64,000 bases of DNA. Origin: Phyto melanocephala. Lineage: Eukaryota > Arthropoda > Insecta > Diptera > Rhinophoridae. Shown here piece by piece: positions 35,413-47,260 of the stretch. Each line of letters begins with the position of its first letter. Positions within the stretch are counted from its first letter, which is position 1. The notes under the pieces were generated by a model. The model was not told the origin of the DNA, searched no databases, and saw only the letters and a list, made by a program, of their open reading frames with translations. Both the position numbers and the translations under genes were made by a program. The stretch spans positions 123,589,395 through 123,653,394 of the forward strand of contig OW799234.1 of the NCBI GenBank assembly GCA_941918925.1, in the 5' to 3' direction.

Positions 35413-35465
35413 TAAAGTAAAAAATTTTGGAATAGAGTCGATTAGGTAGTGTTCGTTTGCAAATT
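35413..35465 (+). repeat. INE-1-like remnant, right piece
   Basis: TAAAGTA..TTTTGGAATAGAGTCGATTAGG..GTGTTCGTT continues the piece ending at 34701 (ATAAAGTATATATTTTCTG..GAGTCGATTAAG in intact copies). Confidence 0.65.
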
Positions 35466-36939
35466 ATCTAGCATAAACAACAGTGCATGTAGACCAGCTT
35501 TATGCTTAAACAACCAAATAAATATTGTGTTCAATTTATGTGAATTCATTCTTCTTTTCTGTCAGACAAATACGTTTTGATTCTGTTTTTTTCATAACAA
35601 ATTAAAACACAAATTTAAATTATTTATTTAAAGCTCCAAATCATACACGTGTATTCTTGGTATATTTTTGTAACATTTAAGCATTTTTAAAACTGAGTAC
35701 GGATATTGAAACTATACTGATCTAAGTTCTTTTCAATATATTTTTAATGTAAAAACCCTGTGGTTTTGGCTTGGAGCCGATAAAAATTCTAATAAAATTT
35801 TATTGCCACCGTACATTAAGCAAGTTTTTCAAACCAAACCTCAAATACAAAAACGCACACGCACACATTAATGTAAAAAACTAAATTAAGAACTAGTAGT
35901 TTAAATTCCGCTTTGTTTAAATGATTTAAATGTTATTTGTTAAAGTATCTTATTTGCTTTTATATATACTACACACCTATATTTGCTCACATACTTATAC
36001 ATATTTACACACACATTTGTATATACATGTAGTTGTGAAATGATACCACAAAGAAGATGGCTTCTAAGGACTAACGCTCTTGATCTCTGCATAAAATCAT
36101 TTACCTTAGTACAGACTATTTTACACACACAAAAAAACAAGCACAAATACACTCATACACATATGCTAACCGCAATAGACAACATTTAGATGAGAACATG
36201 CCAAAAAGAAAAAAAAAAGACAAGACACTTGAAACAAAAGAAATGGAATAATAATAAAAGAAAAATTCATTTGTTTACAATGACTCTGTGCCACTGACTA
36301 GATGTGGCAGAGAAAGTGCCGTAAGAGCCAACTTAAACGAAAGTTAAATCATATTAAATACATGTACAACCGTCCCCTCTAGTCATTTACCATGCTACTA
36401 TATGTTCTTGTCAATGTTTCTTTAGAAAACTAAAGGCCCACAAGTTATTTCTATTATTATTATTATTGTTGGTTAGGGCTTTTTCTAACTTGTTGTTGGT
36501 TTTAGATTTTGGTTTCAGTTCGGTTTTGGTTAACATTGCCATACATTTGTTTTATGCGGAATTTTTTAACAAAAGGAAAAAGAAAAATTACCTCAGTGCA
36601 GAGGTGAGTGAGAAACTCAAATAAAGCATATTATAGAAAAGACATTTTGTACAACTAAAGCCGCAAACACATACAACGCACATGCATGTTTGCAGCATTA
36701 TTTCAGAGCTAATCAGTGTTGCCAATATCTAATACTTATATATTATAAAAAAAAACTATTTGAACTCAATAGATATTGAACTAATTAAACGATTTTTATA
36801 CACAGAGATTAAAGGTGGAAATAAAATATTTATGAAAAATATTTTTCTTTTTTGCACAACAATACATTTTTGAATAAATTTCTTAATTATTTTTAATTGT
36901 TAACAAAGAACGAAGTTTTCATTCTTACAAATATATTGA
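35466..36939. other. unrecognised sequence
   Basis: No gene recognised. CA-rich runs lie near 35855-35870 and 35970-36020; an ATT microsatellite is near 36450-36468. Confidence 0.4.
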
Positions 36940-38066
36940 TAAGTAAGAGTTCTACATTCGACCGCGCCGAATTTGATAATACCCTTCACCATCATGTACA
37001 TAAGTATAATCCCACATCGAAGCTTAACAAATATTTATTGTTATACGCCATTTTTATTTTTTATTTCTGATGCCATCCTTGACTTTTACGTAGTTAACTG
37101 TATTCTTCAAGTCAAGCACTTTAATTTGATACTCATATTGATGGGGTTAAAAAAATTGTATCCACCATATTGTGTTAGACGCCATTTTGGATTTTAAATT
37201 TTTTAATAATTTAAAATAATTGATACTCATATTGATGGGGATTCATTAAATAACAATATTGTGGGGTCTGAAAGGGGCAAAGCCGTTATTAGCATATTTG
37301 ACCAATATATCCACCATTTAATTGAGGCTGCCATCTTAGATTTTTACTCTTTCATAGTTTACTGTAACTTACAGGTCATGCCGTTTCATTTGATACCAAT
37401 ATTGAGGGGGTTTAAGAAGGTACATTTAAAAATACCAGATTTGATACATTAAATGTATTGTTCGCCATTTTGTAGTGGCGGCCATCATGAATTTAAATTT
37501 TTCATAGTTCCTTGTATTGCACTAGTCAAGTCCTTCCAGATAATAGCAATATTGACTCTCTCGGTTGTCGAGAAGCTAACAAAAATTTATTTTAAAAATT
37601 TTTTTGCCTATAACTTTACTGATTAGTTCCCGATTTATCCAAAATTTTCAAAAATTTTTGTACAGGCACATTATATCTACAAATAGTAACAAAGGGACCT
37701 ATAAATTATTCTACGGCTGAAAAAATTTAATTTTGGTGGTAAAAATGTGGAAAAAAACAGAGGCAGTCGTGTTTATTTGCTCATATCTCAAAAAGTTATG
37801 GGGTGATTATGCTGAATTTCAAAAGCAATCATTTCCGGATATTGCCACAAGATTGATACCATACACACTTCTGAGGAACATGTGGTTGCTTCTAAAAGTT
37901 GATTCAACCAACACACGGACAGACGGATATGGTTTGATCGACTTCATTCATAAGCTCTCGGAAAATATATACTCTATGGGGTCGGAAATGAATATTGTGG
38001 AAATTACAAACGGAATGACAAAGCTGTGTACATATACCCTTATTCACCACAGGTGAAGGGCATAGG
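36940..38066 (-). mobile_element. INE-1-like element, long type, nearly complete
   Basis: The right end (36940) is AAGTAAGAGTTCTACATTCGACC-GC-GCCGAAT..AATACCCTTCACC, the same hairpin end as short elements but mutated. The left end (38020-38066) reads TATACCCTTATTCACCACAGGTGAAGGGCAT. In between are three or four diverged repeats of a block with TTTGATAC(T/C)(A/C)ATATTGA.GGGG and CGCCAT.TTG. The core GGGTCGGAAATG and TCGACTTCATTCATAAGCTC is at 37935-37990. Frames such as 37733-38056 read through the core and are coincidental; INE-1 elements encode nothing. Confidence 0.78.
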
Positions 38067-38276
38067 AAACAAATTTAACATTTTTGTTTTTGTATAAGAA
38101 TGAAAATTTCGTTTGACTTTAAATAAACTGGTTGTTGTTCAAAATTTTCTAAAGCAACTAAACTAGTTGAAATTAAATGAACATATTGCTAATTATATAT
38201 TAATATTTCATTCCTACTTTATAGTATAATTTATATAAAATTGATTGTAAATAATTTTAAGTTCATTTATTTTAAT

Positions 38277-39180
38277 GGGTGATTCAAGTAGAGATACTTT
38301 TTTCAATAGTTTTTTTTTAACAAATCACGTGTGAGCTGTGTCATGCTGTCATGTTGTTTTTGTTCAGTATTGTTTGGCATTTCCTAATGGAAAGACTTAC
38401 GCCTAAACAAAGTTTATAAATCGTTCAACTTTATTACGAAAATTCACGTTCTGTGAGGAATGTGTTTCGTGCACTTTGGTCAACATAATCGGCCTACTGA
38501 GCGTACTATTCGCAACACCATCACCCATTTTTCAATCCAGCATTCATTATTGGATAATATTCGACCGAATAGACTACGTCCAGCACGCTGTGAAGAAAAT
38601 ATCGCGGCCGTAGCTGAAAGTATACACGAAGACCGTGGAGAGTCGATTCGGCTCCGTTCGCAGCAACTCGAACTGACGTATGGAACGACTAGGCGCATTT
38701 TACGTCAATATCTTAAATTGAACGACATTTGGTATCAGCAAGACGGAGCCACTTCACACACATCGCATCAATCAATGGATTTATTGGGAGAACACTTTGG
38801 TGAGCGCATAATTTCACGTTTCGGGCCGGTCGATTGGCCACCAAGAATGTGTGATATCACACAATTAGACTTTTTCCTGTGGGTATATGTAAAGTCTAAA
38901 GTTTAAGCTGGCAAAACCGCTTCGATTCAGGCTTTGGAGGAACACATCACACGTGTCATTCGCCAGTTACCAGTAGTAATGCTCGAACGAGTCATCAAAA
39001 ATTGTACTCAACGGATGGACCATCTGCGACGTAGCAAGAGCCAACATTTGATAGACATAATATTCAAAAAATAAATGCCAAAGAATGTTCTTTCAAATGA
39101 TAATAAACATTCCACATTAAATTTGAACTTTCTGGGTTTTTTTCTTTAAAAACAGAAGGGTTGAGGTTCCCTGGATCACG
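38277..39180 (+). mobile_element. Tc1/mariner element, internally deleted transposase
   Basis: ATGGAAAGACTTACGCC near 38385 begins a transposase (MERLTPKQ, a stop, IVQLYYENSRSVRNVFRALW). After a frameshift the frame 38460-38906 runs through TERTIRNTITHF, LLDNIRPNRLRPARCEENIA, AVAESIHEDRGESIRLRSQQ and LELTYGTTRRILRQYL. It then jumps by deletion to IWYQQDGATSHTSHQSMDLL, SRFGPVDWPPRMCDITQLDF and FLWVYVKSKV-stop. After the stop the same frame goes on (TASIQALEEHITRVIRQLP to IDIIFKK). The deletion removes the first catalytic aspartate region. Ends GGGTGATTCAAG (38277) and, inverted, CGTGATCCAGGG (39180) are probably worn terminal repeats. It belongs to the same large group as the copy at 30678-31246 but to a different lineage. 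Confidence 0.87.
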
Positions 39181-39224
39181 CTTTATTATTTAATTTCCCT
39201 AAACATTTTCTTAATTAAATTTTA

Positions 39225-39310
39225 ATCATTTTAAGAATATTTCAAAAACTATTCCGATGTTACCAGCTACGATTTCATTATCGGCACTCTTCATCGGTAT
39301 TCTCATAAGT
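39225..39310 (+). repeat. dispersed repeat D, degenerate copy
   Basis: ATTCCGATGTTACCAGCTACGATTTCATTATCGGCACTCTTCATCGG aligns with the better copy at 47170-47240 (shown in parts: CCAGCTACGGTTTCATCATC, CACTCCTTGATCGG). Not a recognised family. Confidence 0.6.
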
Positions 39311-40857
39311 AATTTTTAAACGACTACATATTTTACAATTTAATAGAATTATAATTAGGGAATCATAGCATTTATTTCCAAATTTGTCGTTCTTTTCCTC
39401 CCAAATTACATTTTTCTACATGTTTATATTTCTTCATATTCTTAATGCATTTTTGTTATGCTATCAATATTCATCCTTCGGCTGTCAGTGTGTTGTATTT
39501 TTATTTTTTATTTTTATAAGTCTAACCAAGTGATAGACAGCGAACAATGAATTCATGAATGCTTTAAACACCGTGCTGTGTGCGTTTGTTATAATTGCAA
39601 ATTAATATTTATTCGAACTTTATATTTTAGATTTGTTGTAAATGATTTTTATTCTGGCTCAAGCTAAGTGAACTTATTATTTTACTTAGATTCCCAAATT
39701 TCAAATAATTTAATTCATAAATTTATAAAAGATTTCATTAATTTCTTACAGTTTTCTAACAACTCCAACAATATTTCGTTAAAAAAAAACTTAGAACAAT
39801 TTGTAAAACTTTCCATTTTATTTACGCTTTAACTATAAATAAAATAAACAATTTTAAAATATCTAATTTTGTGTAAAAAAAATTATTTGATTTATTTATA
39901 GAGAAGATTTTTCTCAAATTTAATTTCTAATAAATGCTAAATAGCTTTACATTAAAATATTAAAATTAATATAAATCTTTCTGCACAACCATTAGAATTG
40001 CTTTCATATACATACATAACATTCGTAAAATTATTTCCATTAGCTAAAATAATCTCTCCACTGTGTTCATTCAGCTACAAAATACCTTCTACAAATAATC
40101 AAAGCGAAAAAAGGGCCTACTTGAAATCATGAAAAAAAAGACTGAAATTTACACAAAAGCTCACGCTTAAATACAAACTATACACACTATACTAATATAA
40201 CATACACGTTCGTATATGCATAGACACACACATAAACGCATTCACATAATATTCATTCTCGTAAATAAGTGCTGAGATAAATAACCTGGGATGAATACCC
40301 AGGTGGACAGTTTAAGTTTATAATGAGAATAACGTTTTTACACTTGGCCTAAAGTGCTTAAGCGAATATCGCAGAAAAAAACAAATAAAGGAGGGCGTTG
40401 TTTTTTTGCCTAAATTGTTTTTGTTTATTTAATGATTTTCGTTATTTAAAGAGGAAAAATGAAGAACAAAAAATGCGGAAAACACAAGTTTTTGAAAACG
40501 TTATAAACGTATAAAACGTTATAAAGAAAACAGCTTAAGAATTAAACTTAAAGCCTTTAAACACTCGAATATGACTCAATTTAAAAAAAGGCCTTGAATG
40601 ACAAAAGTTAAAGTAAAAAAAGATACACTTTTGGTTTGGTTTTTTTATTGGTGGACTCGTATAAATAGAAAACATAGAACCTGCTTTTAAAAGTACAAAA
40701 GATAAGACTTGATTATCACCTGCCCTGTTTAGTGAACACATTGTCACATGCATCGAAATTCAGGCTTCTAGATGATTTTTTTATCTTTTTAATTTAAATG
40801 TACTGCTTGGATAAGCAATTTGTTTAAAAAAAATAATGACAGATCATAATAATAATA
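39311..40857. other. unrecognised AT-rich sequence
   Basis: Nothing recognised apart from TTTTATTCTGGCTCAAG near 39650, also present at the start of repeat D at 47056. Confidence 0.4.
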
Positions 40858-41551
40858 ATCGAGATACCTCGCAAATAGATAACCACCATACAGAGTCTAC
40901 TGAGAATTCTGTCGAACGAGGGCTTCAAACCCATCTGTAACGCAGTTGATGTTAAGATACTGATCTTGATAATTTATCCAGGAGACCTACAGAGGCTACG
41001 AATATGTCTCATAATAAGGCAAAAGAACATGGACTTAACGTCAACCTGCGGAATATGGACATCTGCACGTTTACGAGAAAGAGTGCTTTACTTTCCTGTG
41101 TTTCGAAATAAGACAGACATTTGAGTAGTACTTAATGGAGGCAACCATTGTACCAGTGTAATTACAGGTCATACGGAGTTGAGAACTCATTTAGCTCGCA
41201 TGAGATTATCTAAGGAGACGACATGTAGAGCAAGCGAGGAAGAGGATGAGACTTTGGTACACTACCTCTGTCATTGTCCTGCGTTTGGGCAGATTAGGCG
41301 CGAGAATTTTACAGTGGATACTATGCCGAACTTGGAATACCTGGGGAACTCGAACTGGAGATCCATAAGGAGTTACATTGAGGGGACTGGGTTCTTGGAC
41401 TAGTCCGTTATTTATGGGAAATTATGTTTATGGTTTTTGTTTGGGAATTCCGTTTTCCACATGGAGCGCACAACATGCCAACTGGGCATAAGTGTATACC
41501 TGTCATGGGTTTGGGCCTTTAATGCGCCTCCTTTTCAACCTATCCTAAACT
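40858..41551 (+). pseudogene. LINE family L1 copy, RT fragment joined to 3' end
   Basis: The first part (40870-41150) holds degenerate reverse transcriptase: EHGLNVNLRNMDICTFTRKS (about 41029-41088) corresponds to the motif where hydrophilic N-P-x-K-T-E..FTRK normally stands. An internal deletion then joins it to GVITGHTELRTHLARM-type sequence at about 41155. From there the frame 41179-41403 is open and about 95% identical by eye to the tail of the frame ending at 29441 (CRASEEEDETLVHYLCHC, changed C to S in the knuckle, then NLEYLGNSNWRSIRSYIEG and FLD). The 3' UTR ends CAACCTATCCTAAAC. Confidence 0.82.
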
Positions 41552-42915
41552 TACGGAGGCTATCCTGGAGAGTAAAATGTGAGTAGAGTGGAGAAAGCTC
41601 AAAGTATATGGGCTATTTGTAAAAGAGCGATAGGCCCAAAATGTAGCGTAAGCTCAAGGATGACATTCTGACTACAAACAAGCATAATACGACCGATCCT
41701 AACGTATTCCTCCATAATGTGGTAGATATTTTTAAAGAGAAACTTCAATAGAGAACCTCCTTAAAATATCGAAAGGCAGTGCTGTATTGGTATATGAGGT
41801 AACATATTCTGTCGAATATAAGTAAAATATTAAGCAGCTCTGGCTGCTTCCGGATTAGTGGCAATGGGTGAATGACTGGTGCGAGCCCATCAACTATATA
41901 CCAAAAAAACATTGATATCTTATCTATAAAGTATCACAGATTTAACTTATGACAACAAAATATGATAGCGTTGGCTGCATTGCTTAAGTACCAAAGAAAG
42001 AATAAGTTGTTAGGGCAAGAAATACCTTAAGCACCGATTTTTATATAGACAGTTCAAAGATGGATATTCCATCTATGAGATAAAAATACTATTTTCCAGG
42101 CCAAGGTTATGGTAATTACGGAAGGCATTAGATGAATGAAAGAGATTGACAACGAAACCCCGATTCGAATTTTGTTTGATTTGCGGACAGTAAATCTGTT
42201 ATCAAGACTCTAGTAAACGATAGAGTTGAATTTCGGAGTGAGATAAACTTGCTCGCAAATTGTGAAAATCTAGAGATAATATCGATACCAGGCCATCACA
42301 GCATAACTGGAAGGGGAAAAACGATAAATATAACCACACGAGGATAATTTTTTTTGTTCCATTTCTCCACCGCTTTCTGAGATGCAAAAATTAAGTTAAA
42401 GTTCGGTCGATTGAAGAACACGTCAGAAAGTTTTACGAACTGCTGTGGTTAAGGTTACGACCATACAACGGGATGACCCAAATCTTGAGAAATCAAAGAG
42501 AGATAACTGAGAAGTTAACACTTAATAGATTAACAAGTGTAGTAACAGGTCCTATGAAGCTGAGAACTTATCTAACTCCAGTGGGACTCGCGGACCATAC
42601 GACATATAGAGCATAAAACGAAGAGAATAAGATTTTTGACACTACCTTTGTCAGTGTCATGAGTTTGAACGTATTAGACATGTAAACTTAAGCATAGACA
42701 CTTTGCTGAATTTGGACTTCCTAAAGAATTCGAATTTTAAATCCCTAAAAAAACCTTGAGTGGGCTAGGATCTTGACTTAGTCGCAATATTAGATAAATT
42801 TGAAATTATGATTCCAATATAGAAAATTTTATTTTAAGAGAGTGCACAACATGACAATTTGGGCATACTCGTATACCTATAATGGGGTTTGGCCCTCTAA
42901 ATCAACCTAACCTAA
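41552..42915 (+). pseudogene. LINE family L1-related copy with RT thumb, RNase H and knuckle, decayed
   Basis: Starts without gap after the previous copy's 3' end. Readable blocks in order: EKAQSIWAICKRAIGPKC and TSIIRPILTYSSIMW (41590-41725, end of the RT region), YTDSSKMDI (about 42042), ADSKSVIKTLVNDRVEFRS (about 42184-42240) and IPGHHSITGRGK (about 42287-42322), the three parts of an RNase H domain. Then follow DDPNLEKSK (about 42470), a worn knuckle (HYLCQCHEFERIRHVNLSID) and NSNFKSLKKP. The 3' UTR has CGTATACCTATAATGGGG and ends CAACCTAACCTAAG. Many stops. It is older than its left neighbour. Confidence 0.8.
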
Positions 42916-44020
42916 GTGGTTTCGGTAGAATTATCTATTTTTTAACGATTACGAAATGATTACTAATAAACTGAAAACAGTGGTACCTTTGTAAACCGTA
43001 TTTACAATGACCTTTTTCTTTTTAAGAATTTTTCTTGAAATGTGTTACAATATTTTTAGGGTCGTTAAAACCAAAAGTTTGTCCTACTTGATTGCTAAGT
43101 ATTTAATGACATTTTATTTAAAGTCTTTATCATTTTTAGTTTAAACTTTAATTCAATATGTGTTCAAAAAGAATCTATTATTTAAACAAGTTTTACTTCC
43201 CTTCCAGTATCACAAAGAGATAGTGTTAGAGTGACTGACATCGTAAGCACTAGCAGAAGATTTAAAATGAACCACTGAACCTGCAATGAAAAAAATATTC
43301 TTCTAGTCAAATGGTACCATAAAAGTAAGAGTGTTTTCTTTCATTGCTCGAGGGAATACAATGTAAAAAGGTTGTGTGTGTTTTTTTTTTCATATATATT
43401 TCTTTCATTTTGCCATAGTTTATTTAAATTTTTTCCTTTCAAATATAAAACGATTCAACAGAAATAAAGAAAAATATTTGTTTTTAATAAAAACAGAAAA
43501 AAACAAAAAGTGGAATTTTAATACTATATTCATGGTTGTGAATACGATTTATTTCTATACTCATACTAAAACTTAGAAAAATCCACTAAACATATTGCTC
43601 GCTCTTTTATTAATGTATTCATGTAAGTTGTGAATGTGTGTATGTGTGTGTTTATTCAATCACATTTATTATAAGTACCAGTGGCATCAGAAGTCTGTAA
43701 ATTTTTTTTATTCTTTTGTTTTTTTTATAAAAAGAAATAAACAGACGTACACTCAAATAAGTTTTATATTAAATAAAAAATGAATGAAAATCTGTTTATT
43801 TTATTGAGATTGCCTCCCCTCAACAAAATGTTATATTCATAAGAATATCATTTCATATAGGTTTTACCGATCACTACGATTAAGCTTTTTTGCTTTCTAA
43901 ATGATTATTTAGATTCCATGTTACCGACCACCATTTTAAACTAACTTGCTTCATAATATCTTCAATCGCTAGGCTTTATATCAAGGATGTTAATAGCTAA
44001 ACTTGTCCTACACCGATTTG
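42916..44020. other. unrecognised AT-rich sequence
   Basis: No gene recognised; TG repeats near 43640. Confidence 0.4.
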
Positions 44021-44480
44021 CTTGCTAGGCTAGGTTAGGTCACAATAAATGGTCCTTTGATAGTCCACATACATAATAGGTATACTTGTACGACCGTTTG
44101 GCGTACTATTCGCTCTACTGGAAGAAGATTCCCCATTACAATCATAAGCTCAATTGAATGTAATTCCTAAGGGATCTCTAGTATAAATTTGTAATGCATT
44201 GCAGGTCCGGCATTGTGTCTAGGTGAAAGTTTTCTTATCTAAAACGCCCAAGCGCAGAATATTGACAGAGTTTATGTTTTAACGTATCGTCTACTAATCA
44301 CATGCTTGCTAATTGAGCTATGACCTATTACTTCTGACTGTTGGCCTTCTTAATTTCCTGGCTCGTTACTTTTCCGACACATATTTCCTGACACATACTT
44401 CAAATGTCCAAGTTAGAAATTCGTTTTTCTACCCCTGAAAAAGCTTAGCATCATCTTAAGTGATTGAATCTGAAAACAAT
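44021..44480 (-). pseudogene. LINE 3' end related to family L1, minus strand
   Basis: On the minus strand CALGRFR-stop-ENFHLDTMPDLQCITNLY-stop-RSLRNYIQ corresponds to CPAFGHIRRENFTVDNMPNL..NSNWRSIRRYIE of the intact copy. The 3' UTR follows with GTCGTACAAGTATACCTATTATG (compare GGGCATAGGTGTATACCTGTCATG) and ends GACCTAACCTAGCCTAGCAAG at 44021. Much more diverged than the other copies, so either an older insertion or a sister family with the same terminal repeat. Confidence 0.72.
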
Positions 44481-45800
44481 TTAAATTTTATAAAAAACAG
44501 CCAAAAATTACTCATTTGAATAAAATTTTTATTCTGTTTGGAAGAAAATTCCAACACATTACTGTCTTAAAAATGAAAAGTTAAAAGTGATAACGACAAC
44601 TGGTTTTTACATGACGGCAGCAGGCCATAATATTGATGATCTTTGCTTGTTGATAAGTGGTCACCTTAATGACTTATCAACCTTTTTCCAAGCCGAAGAT
44701 TTGAAGATCCTTCCACCAAAACTATAAGTGATCTCGTAACTGCATGGAGTAAAGAAAAGGAACTTGAGTTAAATTCTCTAATCGATGGTGTTCAAATTCA
44801 GACATTAAATTGTGCTCAGCAATTAAGATTTAGATACAGGTTTTAAAATCCTTAGCCTTCTTCGCTACATATAAAATGTTTTTCAGTCATATTTAAAAGT
44901 AATAGTTTGTGTTGTGACCTAGATTCTACGTTGTCTAATAGCAGAAGCTTCACAACTTTCAAAATGCTACATTTAGGATTGTCAAGAGCTGTATAGAAAT
45001 CTCATTAAAATAGCACCTGCACTAAGACATTACAATGCTTAACGTCAATGAACTCTTTGCGATTATCAAATAGTTTTTCTTAGATGCTATCGGAGAAGAC
45101 ATCGAATTTACTACTTGCAGAATTGACTTTCCCTTTAAACGTGTCAGAGAAGATTGTCGCAAGTATAAGGACGAAGTCTTAAGGTAAATACCTCCTTTTA
45201 TAAAGCAGCATTAAGCGATATTCGCAGGGAGCCGATTTAAAATGTCATCCGAATCTCTTGGATCTAATGAAATTAGCCCCTATTAATTGCAAAACATAGA
45301 CTTCAGAAGTCGGATGACGTATATGCATAATACCTTATTGAAGCATTCTTGGTGCGATATATTCATAAGCCATGCTGCTTCAGCAACTAAAAATCAAATA
45401 TTTATTTCAGTAATTTCATGGTATGAGTTCTGTGGAACACTAGTTGCTTAAAAGTTATTTGAATATCAAACATAAGGTCATAAGGTAGCCCCAAACAATA
45501 TAATATAGAAGCGTCAAGTAACACATCCTTCGATGCGAAGAGAGATTTCTGTTTCTAAGACTGACATTATAAAATTAATTTTGAATTCTTAATAAATGTG
45601 TGGTCTCGTGAAACCATTGTTTTGAATTACACAATGTTGTTACAGATTTAGCTTGATTAACATTATTATGCATTTAACATTTTCATTGGTTGGTTGACAG
45701 TTACATGTTAAGTAATACGCAACTGAAATACAACAGCATGTCCTGCAAACTTTAGGGAGCATACTCGTGTGTATATGCAGAGGCATCGTGGAAAGCTACA
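44481..45800. other. unrecognised; coding-like stretch at 44700-45200
   Basis: A plus frame at about 44703-44843 reads PSTKTISDLVTAWSKEKELE then LNSLIDGVQIQTLNCAQQLR with few stops, and another near 45080 reads DAIGEDIEFTTCRIDFPF. The composition looks like former coding sequence, perhaps a retroelement, but no family motif is present. Confidence 0.35.
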
Positions 45801-46200
45801 ATTTGGTATTTTTACAGGATGAGCCATTTTGTATTGAACAACCGATCATCTTGATTTTGAAAGCAAATTGGAAAAAATTTATTTTGAACACTTTCGAGAG
45901 AGACCGGCCTTCAGTTCAGTTTGTGGGTCAATTTGTGAAGCGATTTAATGAAAATGAATCATTATTAGACTAGGTACCCGCGTAGGCTCTCCTCCACTGC
46001 GTTCAATCAAAAACATTGCTTCTGTGGCTAACAATATGCAAGAACATCCATTAACATCAACTTGATATCGTTCTCAGGAACTGAACATTTCTCTCAGTCC
46101 TTGAGAAAAAATTTGGGTAAATAAAAATTGGGTTGATCGGATGCGGTACTGGCAGGCCAGGTGTGGTAATTATATAAATGATATTTTGTTCCGCTGGAAA
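45801..46200 (+). pseudogene. Tc1/mariner transposase with N- and C-terminal parts joined by deletion
   Basis: DEPFCIEQPIILILKANWKK through RPSVQFVGQFVKRFNENESL and LLD-stop is the helix-turn-helix N-terminus. In the same frame follow GTRVGSPPLRSIKNIASVAN, NMQEHPLTST-stop-YRSQELN. At about 46110-46190 the frame reads VNKNWVDRMRYWQARCGNYI then NDILFRW, the C-terminal RMRYCxxxxGGHxNDIIF block. All catalytic residues are deleted between the two. Confidence 0.8.
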
Positions 46201-47034
46201 TGGCAAAGTTCTGAAAAATTTGAAATTTTTAAAAATTATCAGCACTTTCTTATATAAATAGTTAAACAGCACAGCTAGCAGTAGTGGTATAACAACAGAG
46301 TTCGTTGCGTGTATATAAAATAGTGTTTGATAATGAAGGTGATAATGAATCTGTATCACAGTGGTTACATTATCAGAAATGCTAGGTCTGGGTCCAAATG
46401 ACGACGTATCGGCGTATCGGAGTCTTATTATTATTAGAATATCTTTACCAAAATCATAGCAAACTTTAGCGATCGAGTAAAATTTCGATCTTGACCGAAT
46501 GCCATAATTTACCCTGTAGTTGCATTGTTATCAACACTGACAAACAGACACTGTTCAAAAGAATATAAAAAATTAACAGTCGTTATGATTTTTTTCTTTT
46601 ACGTTTTATTGCTACAAACCGGAGGTGATACACTATAACTGGAATGAAATATGTATTCACTGCGGAGCTACAGACTTCATTAACGTTCAAGGTGTTTTCT
46701 CAATTACGATTAAACAAGGATATTGATTATTCGACTTCAGGGTAAATGTGAGATTTTACTGTTTTCCATTACAGTTTGAGCACAAATGTATAATAAATAT
46801 TTTTGAATTTGCGATAGGGCAGAGTAAAACTGAATATTTCTGCCAAGCTTTTGGTAAAATATTTCTTTTGAATTTTATTTCAAATAAAAAATTGCAGTAA
46901 CAACTTCAATGTTAAAAGAAAAAATGTATGTTAATTTTACCATTTCAGTGAGTTGAAATAAATAATATTTTACGTAAATAAACAAAAAAATTATTTAAAA
47001 AAACAATTTATTTTCCATTTTATTGTTGCACTAA
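46201..47034. other. unrecognised AT-rich sequence
   Basis: Nothing recognised on either strand. Confidence 0.4.
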
Positions 47035-47260
47035 ATGTTTTAAAGACTTTATTATTTTTATTCTGGCTCAAGTTCATTTTAATATTAAATTTCTAGGTTT
47101 TTCATATGAAGAAATCAATTTTTATTTTTGATAATTAAAGAATGCACTGGAAAAGTAAGTTTTAATCCCGACACCAGCAGAGTGGAATGCATTTTCGAAA
47201 CCAGCTACGGTTTCATCATCAGCACTCCTTGATCGGAATGTCTTATTGTTGGGATGTAAA
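47035..47260 (+). repeat. dispersed repeat D, good copy with hairpin
   Basis: TTTTATTCTGGCTCAAG..GGAAAAGTAAGTTTT..CCCGACACCAGCAGAGTGG, AATGCATTTTCGAAACCAGC, then TACGGTTTCATCATCAGCAC and TCCTTGATCGGAATGTC. GAAACC-AGCTAC-GGTTTC is a perfect 6-bp-stem hairpin. The reverse complement of 60880-61070 matches it along its whole length. No frame and no known family. Confidence 0.75.

Noticed and set aside
35217..35420. 67-codon frame MVTLYQFVRRSPAYEK as a host gene
   Set aside because: It lies in a MITE and runs across its terminal repeat into flanking repeat sequence.
37733..38056. 107-codon plus frame
   Set aside because: Covers the core and left end of a long INE-1-like element.
38480..38698. 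72-codon minus-strand frame
   Set aside because: Antisense to the mariner transposase frame at 38460-38906.
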